DNA of 64,000 nucleotides from Vibrio sp. SCSIO 43137 (GCF_028201475.1 NZ_CP116384.1:992001-1056000), one strand, 5' to 3'. Counted from the stretch's first letter, positions 44,589-55,365 are shown. Numbers and translations: made by a program. Notes: generated from the letters alone by a model not told the origin.

Positions 44589-44780
44589 TCATCTGTTATT
44601 TCTCAACCTGCCATTTAATCCTTTCTTGTCCCACTCACACTCTAACAAAGCGCTTTTAAGTGCATCTTTCTGAGCAAGCTCACCATCTTTATTAACCCAT
44701 GCATATATTGTTTTCTCAATAGGGCGGGAAGAACATCCAGAAAGTAATACAACCACTAAGGGGAATATTATTTTTATCAT
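44589..44780 (-). CDS. Small lipoprotein, hypothetical
   Basis: 63 residues from ATG 44780. A lipobox, VVLLSGC at about residues 10-16, predicts lipidation of Cys16. The mature part is short and charged (TIYAWVNKDGELAQKDALKS, then LLECEWDKKG). I do not recognise a family. A longer frame upstream to 44888 has no signal peptide or ribosome site and is not used. The gene is alone. Confidence 0.7.
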   Translation of the reverse strand: MIKIIFPLVVVLLSGCSSRPIEKTIYAWVNKDGELAQKDALKSALLECEWDKKGLNGRLRNNR

Positions 44781-45061
44781 TATTTTAAACCTATCACTGA
44801 CGCAGAATTGCACAAAGACCCTGCCACCTGAGCAGTTATCTAGCAATAATAATTGTCGATATATCAGAGGATTGGCACAAAATAACATAAAGAGATTTAT
44901 TCACACATTGTATTTATCAGCTCAATTGGATTCCTGTGCTCTATTTCTTCTCAGCTTATCTCCCAATCCACTTCAGTGTTAAATGCCGTGTATTAGAAGT
45001 GGCGACAGATTGGCGGCATAGAATGTAATCCATCGTTTTCAACCGTCCTAAAACGAAAAAA
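44781..45061. other. Intergenic region between lipoprotein and tdh terminator
   Basis: About 280 bp of AT-rich DNA. It should hold the lipoprotein promoter. Nothing else was identified. Confidence 0.35.
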
Positions 45062-45079
45062 GGGGCCCATAAAGGCCCC
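45062..45079 (-). terminator. Terminator of the kbl-tdh operon
   Basis: GGGGCC / GGCCCC stem with a six-base loop. On the minus strand a run of six T follows. It is 33 bp after the tdh stop codon. Confidence 0.85.
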
Positions 45080-45111
45080 AAAAGGTAAAGTAGATACATC
45101 AAATTAGTGTA

Positions 45112-46143
45112 TCAATCCCAATCTAGTATAACCTTGCCAGAAAGCCCGCTGCGCATGACATCGAAGCCTTTCTGGAAGTCGTCAATCTTGTAGTGATGAG
45201 TGATAATCGGATCCAAATCCAGTCCGGACTGTATCAAAGAGGCCATCTTGTACCATGTTTCAAACATTTCACGGCCATAAATTCCTTTAATGATTAGCCC
45301 TTTAAATATCACCTGATTCCAGTCAATACCCATATCTGATGGTGGAATACCCAGCAACGCAATACGGCCACCATGGTTCATGCCTTTTAGCATGGAGTTA
45401 AACGCTGAAGGGTTACCTGACATTTCCAGACCAACATCAAAACCTTCGGTCATTTTCAGTTCAGCCATTACCTCTTCAAGGTTCTGTTCCGCTACATTTA
45501 CTGCGCGGGTAACACCCATCTTCTTAGCGAGATCTAAGCGGTACTCATTTACATCAGTAATAACCACATGGCGGGCACCAACATGCTTAGCGACGGCAGC
45601 AGCCATAATACCTATCGGGCCTGCACCAGTAATCAGTACATCTTCACCAACTAGGTCAAACGATAGTGCAGTGTGCACGGCATTGCCAAACGGGTCGAAT
45701 ATTGACGCCAGATCATCTGAGATCTCTTCAGGAATCTTAAATGCGTTGAATGCAGGAATCACAAGGTACTCAGAAAACGCTCCTGTGCGGTTTACACCTA
45801 CACCAACAGTATTGCGGCAAAGGTGAGTACGTCCGCCACGGCAGTTACGGCAGTGGCCACAGGTAATATGACCTTCACCGGAAACACGGTCGCCAATTTC
45901 AAAGCCACGCACTTCCTGGCCGATTCCTACTACTTCGCCCACATATTCATGGCCGACAACCATAGGAACAGGAATGGTGTTCTGAGACCATTCATCCCAG
46001 TTATAAATATGAATATCCGTACCACAGATAGCCGTTTTCTTAATTTTGATCAGCAGGTCATTGTGGCCTACTTCCGGCTTCTCTACTTCTGTAAGCCAGA
46101 TACCCTCTTCGGGTTTAAGTTTTGATAATGCTTTAATTTTCAT
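45112..46143 (-). CDS. tdh: L-threonine 3-dehydrogenase
   Basis: 343 residues from ATG 46143; the open frame to 46179 is longer but the family starts [17 protein letters not shown]. It oxidises threonine to 2-amino-3-ketobutyrate with NAD. The catalytic zinc site includes Cys38 ([12 protein letters not shown]) and GHEYVGEV; the structural zinc site is [15 protein letters not shown], and the NAD-binding loop is [11 protein letters not shown]. It is the second gene of the kbl-tdh operon, which turns threonine into glycine and acetyl-CoA. Length is exactly as expected. Confidence 0.97.
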   Translation of the reverse strand: MKIKALSKLKPEEGIWLTEVEKPEVGHNDLLIKIKKTAICGTDIHIYNWDEWSQNTIPVPMVVGHEYVGEVVGIGQEVRGFEIGDRVSGEGHITCGHCRNCRGGRTHLCRNTVGVGVNRTGAFSEYLVIPAFNAFKIPEEISDDLASIFDPFGNAVHTALSFDLVGEDVLITGAGPIGIMAAAVAKHVGARHVVITDVNEYRLDLAKKMGVTRAVNVAEQNLEEVMAELKMTEGFDVGLEMSGNPSAFNSMLKGMNHGGRIALLGIPPSDMGIDWNQVIFKGLIIKGIYGREMFETWYKMASLIQSGLDLDPIITHHYKIDDFQKGFDVMRSGLSGKVILDWD

Positions 46144-46185
46144 AACGATGCCTCTGGCATCTAATTCTATTTTTAACAAATAACC

Positions 46186-47379
46186 TTAGATGATGCCCAT
46201 CTCCTGACCAACTTGGATAAAGGCGTCGATGGCCTTGTCCAGATCTTCACGGCTGTGCGCCGCAGACATTTGCGTACGGATACGCGCCTGACCTTTTGGA
46301 ACCACAGGGAAGGAGAAGCCGATAACGTAAACACCTTTTGCAAGTGAGCGCTCTGCAAACTCAGCCGCTACTTTGGCATCGCCCAGCATAATAGGGATGA
46401 TTGCATGGTCAGCACCACCCATGGTGAAACCAGCCTCTTCCATACGTGAACGGAAGTGCGCTGCGTTTTCCCACAGTTGAGTGCGAAGCTCACCACTCTC
46501 TTTCAGCAGATCAAGTACGCGGATAGAAGCAGATACGATGGCAGGAGCAACCGAGTTAGAGAAAAGGTAAGGACGCGAGCGCTGGCGCAACCAATCAATA
46601 ACTTCTTTCTTACCAGAAGTGTAGCCGCCGGAAGCGCCGCCCATAGCTTTGCCAAGTGTGCCGGTAATGATATCGATACGGTCAATAACATCATGATACT
46701 CATGGGTACCACGGCCATTTTCGCCCATAAAGCCGACTGCGTGTGAGTCATCGACCATCACCAATGCATTGTACTTATCAGCTAAATCACAGATTGCAGG
46801 AAGGTTGGCAACAACACCGTCCATTGAGAACACACCGTCGGTGACAATCAGTTTATGACGGGCACCCGCTTCATCGGCTGCTTGCAGTTGCTCTTCCAGA
46901 CCTGCCATATCGTTGTTGGCATAGCGGAAGCGCATCGCTTTACACAGACGAACACCGTCAATAATAGAAGCGTGGTTAAGAGCATCAGAGATAATGGCGT
47001 CTTCTTTGCCTAGGATGGTTTCGAACAACCCAGCATTAGCATCAAAGCATGAAGTGTAAAGAATGGTGTCTTCTTTACCCATAAATTCTGAAAGTTTATT
47101 CTCTAGCTCTTTGTGAGAGTCCTGAGTGCCGCAGATAAAGCGCACTGAAGCCATACCGAAGCCATGTTCGTCCATGCCTTCTTTCGCCGCTTCGATCAAC
47201 GCTGGGTGGTTAGCTAAACCAAGGTAATTGTTGGCACAGAAGTTAAGAACTTCTTCACCACTTGAAATAGAAACAGAAGCTTTTTGTGCAGAGGTAATAA
47301 TTCGCTCGGACTTATACAGCCCTTCTTGCTTAACTTCTTCTATTTGTTGATTTATTTGCTTGTAGAATGCAGAGGACAT
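46186..47379 (-). CDS. kbl: 2-amino-3-ketobutyrate CoA ligase (glycine C-acetyltransferase)
   Basis: 397 residues, PLP-dependent. It cleaves 2-amino-3-ketobutyrate with CoA to glycine and acetyl-CoA. Signatures are [13 protein letters not shown] near the N-terminus, [18 protein letters not shown], and the PLP lysine in [17 protein letters not shown]. It is the first gene of the operon; tdh follows 42 bp downstream. In E. coli the same pair is induced by leucine through Lrp. A divergent LysR gene starts 173 bp upstream and may or may not be related. Confidence 0.97.
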   Translation of the reverse strand: MSSAFYKQINQQIEEVKQEGLYKSERIITSAQKASVSISSGEEVLNFCANNYLGLANHPALIEAAKEGMDEHGFGMASVRFICGTQDSHKELENKLSEFMGKEDTILYTSCFDANAGLFETILGKEDAIISDALNHASIIDGVRLCKAMRFRYANNDMAGLEEQLQAADEAGARHKLIVTDGVFSMDGVVANLPAICDLADKYNALVMVDDSHAVGFMGENGRGTHEYHDVIDRIDIITGTLGKAMGGASGGYTSGKKEVIDWLRQRSRPYLFSNSVAPAIVSASIRVLDLLKESGELRTQLWENAAHFRSRMEEAGFTMGGADHAIIPIMLGDAKVAAEFAERSLAKGVYVIGFSFPVVPKGQARIRTQMSAAHSREDLDKAIDAFIQVGQEMGII

Positions 47380-47552
47380 TTTTGGCTTCCTTCACGTTTT
47401 TATTATTAAAAACAGATAATTAGCTAGCTAATCACTGCCTTTTTATTGGATTTACACTGTAAAGCTATTTTAATTCATCCCAGTTCCGACTATTATCCCT
47501 TCAGATGGAAAAACATTCGTGAATCACAGGCACAAATAACAACTACCACAGC

Positions 47553-48470
47553 ATGATTTCAAACAAACTACTTTCACTACTTCCCGATCTGGCTGCTTTT
47601 ATTTTAGTCGTTCAGGAAAAAAGTTTTACCGCAGCAGCAAAAAAGCTGAACGTGACTCCTTCGGCCCTGAGTAAAACCATAACCCGTCTGGAGAAGGCGT
47701 TATCCGTTAAGCTTTTTGAGCGAACCACCCGACAGCTACTGATCACAGAAGCAGGTAAGAAAATTTATGAACAGTGCCTTGTTATGGTCAGCTCTGCACA
47801 ACAAGCGGTCGAACTCTCCAAGGAAGACCATGACTTGCCATCAGGCCCGATCACCGTAGCTGCCCCAGAGGCTTTTCTTAATGTGGTTTTACAGCCCTTT
47901 GTTATTCCATTCCTACAGAAATACCCGGATATTCAGCTAAAACTCAGGGCGGCCGATGGTGCTATCGATATCTTTAAACAAGGTATTGATATCGTATTTC
48001 ATCTGACCGATAAACCTGACGAGAATCTGGTTCTCAAAGAGCTGGGTAAAACCAATCTGGTACTCTGTGCCAGCCCTGAATACATTGCTAAACGAGGGAT
48101 GCCGCAACACCCTCAGGATCTCAATGCACACGACTGTCTCTATCTGGCAGAGACCGAAACTGACCATATCTGGCACTTTATCCGCGAGGATGAGCTACTG
48201 ACCATTCCGGTAAATGGCCGCTATGCAGTAAACCATGCACAGATGCGCCTGAACGGAGTAAAAAACAGTCTGGGTATTGGTATTTTTCATGATTTTGTGG
48301 TGCAGGACGCGATTAATAGAGGCGAAGTGGTCGAAGTACTGAAAGACTGGACCATAAAAGGCAATTATCACGGTATGATTGCCCTTCAGTATGCTCAGAC
48401 CAAATTTATGCCGGCGCGGATGAAAGTGTTTATTGATTATGTGATTGAGCATCTACCCATAGGCAAATAG
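47553..48470 (+). CDS. LysR-family transcriptional regulator
   Basis: 305 residues. The N-terminal HTH reads LAAFILVVQEKSFTAAAKKL, SALSKTITRLEKAL and LFERTTRQLLITEAG; the LysR substrate domain spans about 95-300. It belongs to the CrgA/DmlR-like group. It is divergent from kbl-tdh, and a VOC-protein gene follows 31 bp downstream in the same direction, probably in one transcript. The effector is unknown. Confidence 0.87.
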   Translation: MISNKLLSLLPDLAAFILVVQEKSFTAAAKKLNVTPSALSKTITRLEKALSVKLFERTTRQLLITEAGKKIYEQCLVMVSSAQQAVELSKEDHDLPSGPITVAAPEAFLNVVLQPFVIPFLQKYPDIQLKLRAADGAIDIFKQGIDIVFHLTDKPDENLVLKELGKTNLVLCASPEYIAKRGMPQHPQDLNAHDCLYLAETETDHIWHFIREDELLTIPVNGRYAVNHAQMRLNGVKNSLGIGIFHDFVVQDAINRGEVVEVLKDWTIKGNYHGMIALQYAQTKFMPARMKVFIDYVIEHLPIGK

Positions 48471-48501
48471 ATAGCAAATAAGATAAAAGAAGGAGATTGA
48501 A

Positions 48502-48885
48502 GTGCTAAAAGGTATACACCACGTGGCGATTATCTGTTCCGACTATCAAAAGTCGAAATCCTTTTACAGCGAACTACTCGGCCTTAAGATCATTGCAGAG
48601 AACTATCGCGCAGAAAGAGACTCCTACAAACTGGATCTGGAACTGAATGACGGATGTCAGATTGAGCTGTTCTCTTTTCCTTCTCCGCCTAAACGACCAA
48701 CATCCCCTGAAGCGCTAGGGTTAAGGCATCTTGCTTTCCGGGTAGATTCAGTTGAAGAGATGGCAGAATACCTGACAAGAAATGGCATAGAAGTTGAACC
48801 AATCAGAGTCGATGAATTTACCGGCAGGAAATACACCTTCTTTAAAGATCCGGATAACCTGCCATTAGAGCTCTATCAGGCATAG
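48502..48885 (+). CDS. VOC-family (glyoxalase/bleomycin-resistance fold) protein, YaeR-like
   Basis: 127 residues; AGGAG lies upstream of a GTG start. A single VOC module: KGIHHVAIICSDYQKSKSFY, a central DGCQIELFSFPSPP and the C-terminal FFKDPDNLPLELYQA. Metal ligands of the fold fit His6, Glu55 (QIELF) and Glu124 (LELYQA), as in YaeR/GloA2 proteins. It is probably a metal-dependent lyase or dioxygenase with unknown substrate. It is linked to the LysR gene. Confidence 0.85.
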   Translation: MLKGIHHVAIICSDYQKSKSFYSELLGLKIIAENYRAERDSYKLDLELNDGCQIELFSFPSPPKRPTSPEALGLRHLAFRVDSVEEMAEYLTRNGIEVEPIRVDEFTGRKYTFFKDPDNLPLELYQA

Positions 48886-48907
48886 AGCTCAATGGCGGCA
48901 CAAACAA

Positions 48908-49651
48908 TTAAAGCTCAGCAAACTCTTCAATAGGCTCTCTGCCACGTAACTCAAGAAAATCGAGAAACTGTCTGGCACTGGCAGTAATAACCTGCTGCTT
49001 TGGCATCTCTATCTGGCTGAGCATATCGCTTACTTTTTCGAACTTACCGATATCAAGGCAGAAGTGAGAGTCGGTTCCGGTGGTAATATACGCGCCCAGT
49101 TTTTTCGCTGTTTCTGCTATTTGCAAGCAACGCTCCACGCTGCCAACCCTGCTATGACCTTTTAACGAGCTGTTATTAATTTCAATTGCAACATTGTGCT
49201 CTTTTGCACATTGAATAACGCTTTCAAAGTCAAAATCAAAGTTAGGGTTACCAAGGTGCCCAAGTGCATCCACCCGGCCACTTTTTATAACATTGATAAG
49301 GGTTTCAGTATGAGCCGCTTTGTTAGCCGGGTGATACACATGCTCATGAAAACTGGCGATAACCCAGTCCAGCCGCTTCTCAATGCTGGGATGAACATCA
49401 ACCTCACCTTCAATATTAAGAATGTTCGACTCTATGCCCCTGATAATCCCTACACCATCTAAAAACCTTGGCAGAATGGACTGGTTACCGAAAAACCAAT
49501 AATGAGGTGCTCCCGGCATTGATGAGGCGTGATCCGTAGTACAGAGAATCTGAATGCCGGCCTCTTTCGCTGCTTTGGCGTTTTCAATTAAGGTGCTGTA
49601 AGCATGCCCGCTGGCATAGGTATGAGTATGGGTATCAACGACAAATTTCAT
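48908..49651 (-). CDS. PHP-family phosphatase YcdX
   Basis: 247 residues. The trinuclear-zinc PHP fold is marked by [17 protein letters not shown] at the N-terminus, [15 protein letters not shown], a central [12 protein letters not shown] and a C-terminal [12 protein letters not shown]. These are the metal ligands of the E. coli YcdX type, active on phosphate esters. In E. coli it is linked to swarming. It is alone here, converging with the VOC gene. Confidence 0.88.
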   Translation of the reverse strand: MKFVVDTHTHTYASGHAYSTLIENAKAAKEAGIQILCTTDHASSMPGAPHYWFFGNQSILPRFLDGVGIIRGIESNILNIEGEVDVHPSIEKRLDWVIASFHEHVYHPANKAAHTETLINVIKSGRVDALGHLGNPNFDFDFESVIQCAKEHNVAIEINNSSLKGHSRVGSVERCLQIAETAKKLGAYITTGTDSHFCLDIGKFEKVSDMLSQIEMPKQQVITASARQFLDFLELRGREPIEEFAEL

Positions 49652-49980
49652 AAAGCCTCACAAACTAACAGCTTATGTAGGGGATTTCGCAGCCATATCG
49701 TCGCTTTATAAAATCACCCACAAAAGCTGAAAAAACAAACGGGGAAGATCTATCAACTTTCTCCAGCCAGATTATGTGACTAGTTTAACAATTTTCTTTG
49801 CGACGAACAGAGGTAATTTTCCTCTAACCCCTACTACTTTCACTACTGCTACTAATAATAAAATCAATACGTTTCTCAAAAACGACCAATATCAACTAAG
49901 CTATTTAATGGTGGTTGATAAAGCGCCTACGCAGACAGCAGCCCGCAGCAATAAGCCTCAACAACAAACAAGAAGCGATT
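49652..49980. other. Intergenic region upstream of the HD-GYP gene
   Basis: 329 bp, AT-rich, with no ribosome-site-supported ORF. It should hold the divergent promoters for the PHP and HD-GYP genes. Confidence 0.35.
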
Positions 49981-52845
49981 ATGGCAAAACGGCGTTACGC
50001 TCTAAGTATTCACATTACCAGTATATTTGTGTTGATCTCCTTTATTTTAGGCGGAGGATTAATAGCGATTGGTTATCAACACTCGCAAGCATTGATTGAG
50101 CACAGCGCGCGTCAGATCAGCATTCAACATAGTCATAAACTTGAATCTGTCTTTCAGAACACCATCAGTCCGGTTTTAACCACCCTTGACCTGATGGCCA
50201 CCAGTTCGCTCAGTAGCTACCCGCCGGAAAGTGGTAAATTGAATGTCTGGACTGACTCCATTCAGATGATTTTTGATCGCAACCCGAATCTTACCGGGCT
50301 ATTTTACGGCTCCCATGACGGTTCATTTACCCAATTCCGGCCGATGAACGAGAGAATTTCACCTATCTTTCGTGCTCCGCCATCAACTAAACTGTTAATC
50401 AACTACTACAAAGCCGATAGAGACAGCACCTTTCATTATATTGGTAATGGCATTCACCTGATTGAAAAGCAGCAGAATAATGAAAGCCGCTACGACCCCA
50501 GAACCCGCCCGTGGTATCTGAACGCCTCCCCGGATGGAAAAATCGGCCTTTCAGAACCTTATCTGTTCTACTTTCTCGATGAAATCGGCGTCACACTCTC
50601 ACGTATGTCTCTGGATGGAAACAACGTCGTTGCAGCGGATTTCACTCTTAACTCTCTTTCGGAACAGCTCAGGCAACTGGCCACATCAAGGGAAAGTAAA
50701 CTGGCCATTTTCGACATTCATGGCCAGCTACTTGCCCAACACAATATGGAAAGAGTTGACCAGCCGGAGACTTCTCTCACCGACACCATTTTTACCCCTC
50801 ACCTGCAATCCAGCCTGATACAGGGTTATTACACTGACGTTGATTTTGACGATCAGCAGTGGCTTGTCGCTATAAACCCGATCAACCTTACCGATAAGGT
50901 GCAACTACTACTCGCTGAAGCAACGCCTAAAAGGGTGTTAATGGCTGAGCTGATTACCTTAAGGAATGAGCAGATAATGGCTGCTATCCTTATGGTTGTG
51001 CTTAGCTTTTCGGTTATCTGGTATGCAGCACTTAAGATAACCAGACCACTTAATAAGCTGACGGAGCTGACCAAAAACGTACGCAGCTTTAACTTTCGGA
51101 AGATTCGTTATCCGGAAAGTGTCATCAAAGAGGTAAACAAACTTTCAGAGTCCGTTCAGTTGATGGAGCATACGCTGTTCGATCTTCTTAAGTTACTGAG
51201 AGAGACCGCAAAGCAAAATGATTTCGGAGTGTTGTCTAAGACCATATGCCAGCAAACTTATATCATCACCAAGGCCGAGACCATTGTACTACTGACCAAG
51301 GAAGAGCATGAAAAGCAGTTCTCGGTAGTCACAGATCACTGCATTATCCCTCTCAAACTGGATATTAATCAGTTACTCAATGATACCCCCTGGATTCGCT
51401 CTAAACTCACTCAGGGTGATGAGACTGTTTTGACCCGTGATGACAACAGCATTAAGCCCTATCTTGATCAGTTTTATAACTCCGAGCTTTACCTGTTTCC
51501 CATGATGAACCGGGAGAAGGATCTCATCGGCATCCTTTCTATCGGTTACGAAAGAAATGATGATCTGAATCGCAACGACAAACACGCCTATTTACGTGAA
51601 TTACTCGGGTTTGCAGAGATAGCTAAAGACAATATCGCTCAGATGCAGAAGCGCAAAGCCATGTTTAATTCCTTTATAGAACTCATTGCTTCCGCTATCG
51701 ATACTAAGTCGCCCTACACAGGAGGTCACTGTCAGCGGGTTCCGGTTATTTCTGAGTTACTGGTTAAAGCTGCTGACGAAGATACACTCTACTTCCCTGA
51801 TTTTTCGATGGATCGCAAAAAGTGGGAAGAACTCCACTTTGCAGCATGGCTGCACGACAGTGGTAAAGTCACCACACCAGAATTTATCGTCGATAAAGCC
51901 ACCAAACTGGAAACCATCTATGACCGTATTCATGAAATCCGTATGCGCTTTGAACTGCTAAAATTGGAAGCAGAGATGAATTACTACCGTGAACTTTATC
52001 AGGGAGGGAACAAGGAGTTTCTCAAATCCCGTCTGGATAATATTCATCGTCAGATAAACGACGACTTTGCCTTTATCGCCAAATGTAATCAGGGGCTGGA
52101 AGCACTGACAGAAGATGACCTTCTCCGGTTGGATGAATTATCCAACATCACATGGACAAGAACCATTGACGATACTCTTGGTGTCTCATGGGTTGAAAAA
52201 GAACGTTCAACAAGCTCACAACAACTGCCGGTCAAAGAAGCGCTATTAAGCGATAAAGAGATACATAAAATTCCATGGGAAGAAGGCTTCAACCCGAAAG
52301 AGACCTGGCAGGAACAGTTCAACCTCTCTCCGACTAACTTGCGTTATCACAAGGGAGAGCTGTACAACCTTAAAATCAGCTATGGAACCCTGAATCAAGA
52401 AGAACGCTTTATTATCAATGATCATATTATTCAGACAATTACCATGCTGGATAAGTTACCCTATCCGGAGCACCTGAAAAATGTTCCGGATATCGCCGGC
52501 AGCCATCATGAAAGAATGGATGGAAAGGGTTACCCCCGCGGACTAAAAGCCGGCCAGCTATCGATTCAGGCTCGTGCCATCGCAATTGCCGATATCTTTG
52601 AAGCCCTGACTTCCAGTGACCGTCCTTATAAAAAAACACACACTATTGATCAGGCATTCGAAATCATGACCCATCTGGCCACCAGCGGTCATATTGATCC
52701 TAAGCTCTATCTGCTGTTTCTTAACAAGACCATAGACAAGGTTTACAGTGATGATTATATGGAGAAACAACAGGATTTTAGTGAAGAAAGGAACCGCCAT
52801 ATCAATAAAATGCAAAGCTATGTTCAGGAAAACGGGATAAGCTGA
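49981..52845 (+). CDS. Cache-HAMP-HD-GYP c-di-GMP phosphodiesterase
   Basis: 954 residues from ATG 49981 (an upstream TTG frame at 49915 is unlikely). Transmembrane helix 1 (about 12-32), a periplasmic dCache sensor (about 45-310, DPRTRPWYLNA), helix 2 (about 330-350), a HAMP linker, a GAF-like region (about 410-570), then HD-GYP. The HD pair is His625-Asp626 (AWLHDSGK), and the second half has HHE (842-844) and GYP (850-852). All metal ligands look intact, so hydrolysis of c-di-GMP is expected. An insert of about 130 residues separates the halves, longer than usual. Confidence 0.9.
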   Translation: MAKRRYALSIHITSIFVLISFILGGGLIAIGYQHSQALIEHSARQISIQHSHKLESVFQNTISPVLTTLDLMATSSLSSYPPESGKLNVWTDSIQMIFDRNPNLTGLFYGSHDGSFTQFRPMNERISPIFRAPPSTKLLINYYKADRDSTFHYIGNGIHLIEKQQNNESRYDPRTRPWYLNASPDGKIGLSEPYLFYFLDEIGVTLSRMSLDGNNVVAADFTLNSLSEQLRQLATSRESKLAIFDIHGQLLAQHNMERVDQPETSLTDTIFTPHLQSSLIQGYYTDVDFDDQQWLVAINPINLTDKVQLLLAEATPKRVLMAELITLRNEQIMAAILMVVLSFSVIWYAALKITRPLNKLTELTKNVRSFNFRKIRYPESVIKEVNKLSESVQLMEHTLFDLLKLLRETAKQNDFGVLSKTICQQTYIITKAETIVLLTKEEHEKQFSVVTDHCIIPLKLDINQLLNDTPWIRSKLTQGDETVLTRDDNSIKPYLDQFYNSELYLFPMMNREKDLIGILSIGYERNDDLNRNDKHAYLRELLGFAEIAKDNIAQMQKRKAMFNSFIELIASAIDTKSPYTGGHCQRVPVISELLVKAADEDTLYFPDFSMDRKKWEELHFAAWLHDSGKVTTPEFIVDKATKLETIYDRIHEIRMRFELLKLEAEMNYYRELYQGGNKEFLKSRLDNIHRQINDDFAFIAKCNQGLEALTEDDLLRLDELSNITWTRTIDDTLGVSWVEKERSTSSQQLPVKEALLSDKEIHKIPWEEGFNPKETWQEQFNLSPTNLRYHKGELYNLKISYGTLNQEERFIINDHIIQTITMLDKLPYPEHLKNVPDIAGSHHERMDGKGYPRGLKAGQLSIQARAIAIADIFEALTSSDRPYKKTHTIDQAFEIMTHLATSGHIDPKLYLLFLNKTIDKVYSDDYMEKQQDFSEERNRHINKMQSYVQENGIS

Positions 52846-52904
52846 TTTTTTATAACGAATAAGCTGATAAAGTACTTTTAAATTAACAGGCTAGGAGAAC
52901 AAAG

Positions 52905-53225
52905 ATGATTATAACCACCACCCCGGGAATCGAAGGCAAAAAGGTACTGGATTATAAAGGCGTTATTGCCGGAGAAGCGATTCTTGGCGCCAATATGTTT
53001 AAAGATATGTTTGCCGGCATCAGAGACTTGGTCGGCGGGCGTTCCGGAACTTACGAAAAAGAGCTGCAAAAAGCACGGGAAATTGCCCTTGAAGAGTTAG
53101 AGCAAAAAGCACGGGAGCTAGGCGCCAATGCTGTTATCGGTGTGGATATTGATTATGAAGTGCTGGGCCAGGGCAATGGCATGCTAATGGTCAGTGCTTC
53201 CGGTACAGCAGTAGTGGTAAACTAA
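52905..53225 (+). CDS. YbjQ family (UPF0145) protein
   Basis: 106 residues; CTAGGAG before the ATG. Signature residues [40 protein letters not shown] and [17 protein letters not shown] are those of the YbjQ family, which forms pentameric beta-rich assemblies once annotated as heavy-metal binding. Function is unknown. It stands alone. Confidence 0.9.
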   Translation: MIITTTPGIEGKKVLDYKGVIAGEAILGANMFKDMFAGIRDLVGGRSGTYEKELQKAREIALEELEQKARELGANAVIGVDIDYEVLGQGNGMLMVSASGTAVVVN

Positions 53226-53234
53226 ATTGCAATA

Positions 53235-53259
53235 GACCGCTACCTGCGGCCTTTTTCAC
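53235..53259 (+). terminator. Weak terminator after ybjQ
   Basis: CCGC / GCGG short stem with a five-base loop, followed by five T, just after the ybjQ stop codon. Confidence 0.45.
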
Positions 53260-53276
53260 GCTGATACAGCACCGAC

Positions 53277-53594
53277 CTAGACAAAAATCACCATCTTAAA
53301 TAACAAAAACACCGCCATACTGATAATGGTCGTCCATAACACATTTTTGGTTTTCCATACTAATAAGGCAGCAACCACAGCCCCTATCAGATAAGGGTTA
53401 TCCGCCGACACGGCTAACTCATCATCATGAACAAACACAATAGGCGCCAAGATAGAGGTGAGTACCGCAGGGCTGGAGTAGATCAGTAATCTCTGTGCCT
53501 TGTTGTTCAATCGCACAGGCAAACGAGGCTCCAGAAACAGATATCGGCTGATAAATACCAAAGCAGCCATAGCGAAGATTGAGAGCAGAATCAT
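53277..53594 (-). CDS. azlD: Branched-chain amino-acid exporter small subunit AzlD
   Basis: 105 residues with about four membrane helices (MILLSIFAMAALVFISRYLF, then SSPAVLTSILAPIVF). Start ATG 53594 has AAGGA six bases upstream. AzlD-type proteins pair with AzlC to export branched-chain amino acids. Its first four bases overlap the AzlC stop region (ATGA), so translation is coupled. The conserved opening R-Y/F-L-F-L is present. Confidence 0.87.
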   Translation of the reverse strand: MILLSIFAMAALVFISRYLFLEPRLPVRLNNKAQRLLIYSSPAVLTSILAPIVFVHDDELAVSADNPYLIGAVVAALLVWKTKNVLWTTIISMAVFLLFKMVIFV

Positions 53595-54277
53595 ACACTT
53601 TCCTTGGAGAAAGACTCGCAAAAATAGCCGCTGAACATAGCACAAATGCTGGATATCATAAGGCCGCCTTCCACTTTAAAATAAGCCAGTGTCACTGACA
53701 CAACAAGCGCCGTTGCTACTGAGACTAACACGGGTAATGACGTTATAGTCGGCACTACCAGAGCAATAAATGTGGCTGCCACAGCAAACTCCAACCCATA
53801 TTGCTGCAAATCTGGTATCTGACTGCCGGCGACAATCCCCACTAAGGTGGCAAGATTCCATACCAGATAAAAACTAAACCCAGCCCCAAACGCATACCAA
53901 GGTTTAAATCTCTGTTCAGATTGATTGCCAACAATGGCAAACAGCTCGTCCGTAAGCAGAAACCCGAGTGTCAGTCGCCACTTTAAGGGAAGAGAGCTGA
54001 TCTTACTGCGCATTGAAACACTATAAAGAAAATGGCGGGAAGTGATAAAGAATGTTGTCAGCAGCATAGTGCTTAAGCCGACACCAGCCTTAAACATTCC
54101 AACCGCCACCAGTTGCGCTGAACCGGCGAACAAAATCACCGACAAGGCCTGACCTTCAATGGGAGTCAAACCAATATCTACCGCGAAAGAGCCGACCAGA
54201 AAGCCCCATGGAATAACCGCGACGGATAACGGGAAAATAGCAAGAGTCCCCTGCCAGAGCTCCCTTTTAACTGACAT
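53591..54277 (-). CDS. azlC: Branched-chain amino-acid exporter large subunit AzlC
   Basis: 228 residues from ATG 54277 (AAGGATG upstream). Several membrane helices; family motifs are IPWGFLVGSFAVDIGLTPIE, LFAGSAQLVAVGMFKAG and TTFFITSRHFLYSVSM with the conserved RHFLY. It forms the major part of the exporter with the overlapping AzlD. The nearest regulator is not evident. The substrate (branched-chain amino acids or analogues) is by family. Confidence 0.88.
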   Translation of the reverse strand: MSVKRELWQGTLAIFPLSVAVIPWGFLVGSFAVDIGLTPIEGQALSVILFAGSAQLVAVGMFKAGVGLSTMLLTTFFITSRHFLYSVSMRSKISSLPLKWRLTLGFLLTDELFAIVGNQSEQRFKPWYAFGAGFSFYLVWNLATLVGIVAGSQIPDLQQYGLEFAVAATFIALVVPTITSLPVLVSVATALVVSVTLAYFKVEGGLMISSICAMFSGYFCESFSKESV

Positions 54278-54299
54278 ATTTACATCCTTGTAAAAAAAC

Positions 54300-54329
54300 A
54301 CCGTGAAGCCGGTTAAACAGCTTCACGGT
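54300..54329 (-). terminator. Terminator after the TPR gene
   Basis: Ten-base stem ACCGTGAAGC / GCTTCACGGT with a ten-base loop; the minus strand shows GTTTTTTT behind it, between the TPR gene and azlC. Confidence 0.8.
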
Positions 54330-54347
54330 TTATAGATAGGGCGAGTA

Positions 54348-55199
54348 TTAACTCGTTTCGTTATTTTCGATTAATGCATCAAACTTGGCATTACCGCTCA
54401 AGATCTCAAAATCAGGTTCTTCTGCGGCAAGTTCACGAATAGAAGCGCTTAGTTCGATAGATCTGTGCAAATCATAGATTGCCTGCTCTTCAGCACCAAG
54501 CTGGGCATACGAGCAAGCCCGTTGATAGAAGGCGTGGGCATTATTTTCATCCACTTCCAACACCCGGTTACAGATGCTCATTGCCCAGTGGAACTCTCTC
54601 ATCTCCATCGCGGCATCAGCTTTATATATCAACGCTTCTAAATCGCCGGGACGAATTTTAAGTATCTCATTGTACACATCCATTTTCTGTTCTGGCGTCT
54701 GTGCATTCTGGGCGCGTAGCCAGAGGTTGTGCACCTCGTTAATAATTTCGATTTCCTGATTGTTCTCAGAAATTATCCGGGTTTTGCGCTTCAAGTCGCG
54801 CTCAAGTACCAGAAACTTTTTCTCATACTCTTTAGCAATTTTATCAAGGCGGGCATCTGCCATTGCCTTGGTATTCTGTTTTATCTCCTTTAATGACTGC
54901 CAGCCAACTAAAGCAATCAGTGATGCAGCACCGGCAATAATATAGAAGAAGTAGGTAACGGTAACATTGGCGTAGTTAAGTGACTTATCCGCCACTTCAA
55001 GTTCGCGATCTGTAATCTGAACCACCATTCGTCGCTCAAGGTCCTGCTGATCTTGTCTGATCGCTTTAAGTTCATCCAGAATATAACGTTCTACCAGAGG
55101 GCGATCTAATATATCGCTTTCTGAATATTTTTCTTCCGCCAATAGTTGGGTAGAAAAGATAGCCAGAGCAGCAAAAAGTAGTAGTGATATTTTTCTCAT
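54348..55199 (-). CDS. Membrane-anchored tetratricopeptide-repeat protein
   Basis: 283 residues from ATG 55199. A signal peptide (1-21, LLAEE boundary), a short periplasmic part with a coiled coil (about 30-70), a membrane helix (about 80-100, TYFFYIIAGAASLIALVGW), a coiled coil with many Lys/Glu (about 105-155) and a C-terminal TPR segment (about 165-270: IYKADAAMEMREFHWAMSIC, AFYQRACSYAQLGAEEQAIY). It should be an inner-membrane scaffold. No partner is adjacent. Function is unknown. Confidence 0.8.
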   Translation of the reverse strand: MRKISLLLFAALAIFSTQLLAEEKYSESDILDRPLVERYILDELKAIRQDQQDLERRMVVQITDRELEVADKSLNYANVTVTYFFYIIAGAASLIALVGWQSLKEIKQNTKAMADARLDKIAKEYEKKFLVLERDLKRKTRIISENNQEIEIINEVHNLWLRAQNAQTPEQKMDVYNEILKIRPGDLEALIYKADAAMEMREFHWAMSICNRVLEVDENNAHAFYQRACSYAQLGAEEQAIYDLHRSIELSASIRELAAEEPDFEILSGNAKFDALIENNETS

Positions 55200-55365
55200 T
55201 GTAACAACCTGAAGCACGCCAAAGAGCTCTTAGATTAGGGGCTAACTCTCTCTGATTCAAGTAATAATCCCAATTATTAATACGGGATGAACCATTTAAA
55301 AATTTGAGTGCAACACTCAATTGGTTTACATAGAAGAAAAATAAAATCGGATGTGAAAACAGAGC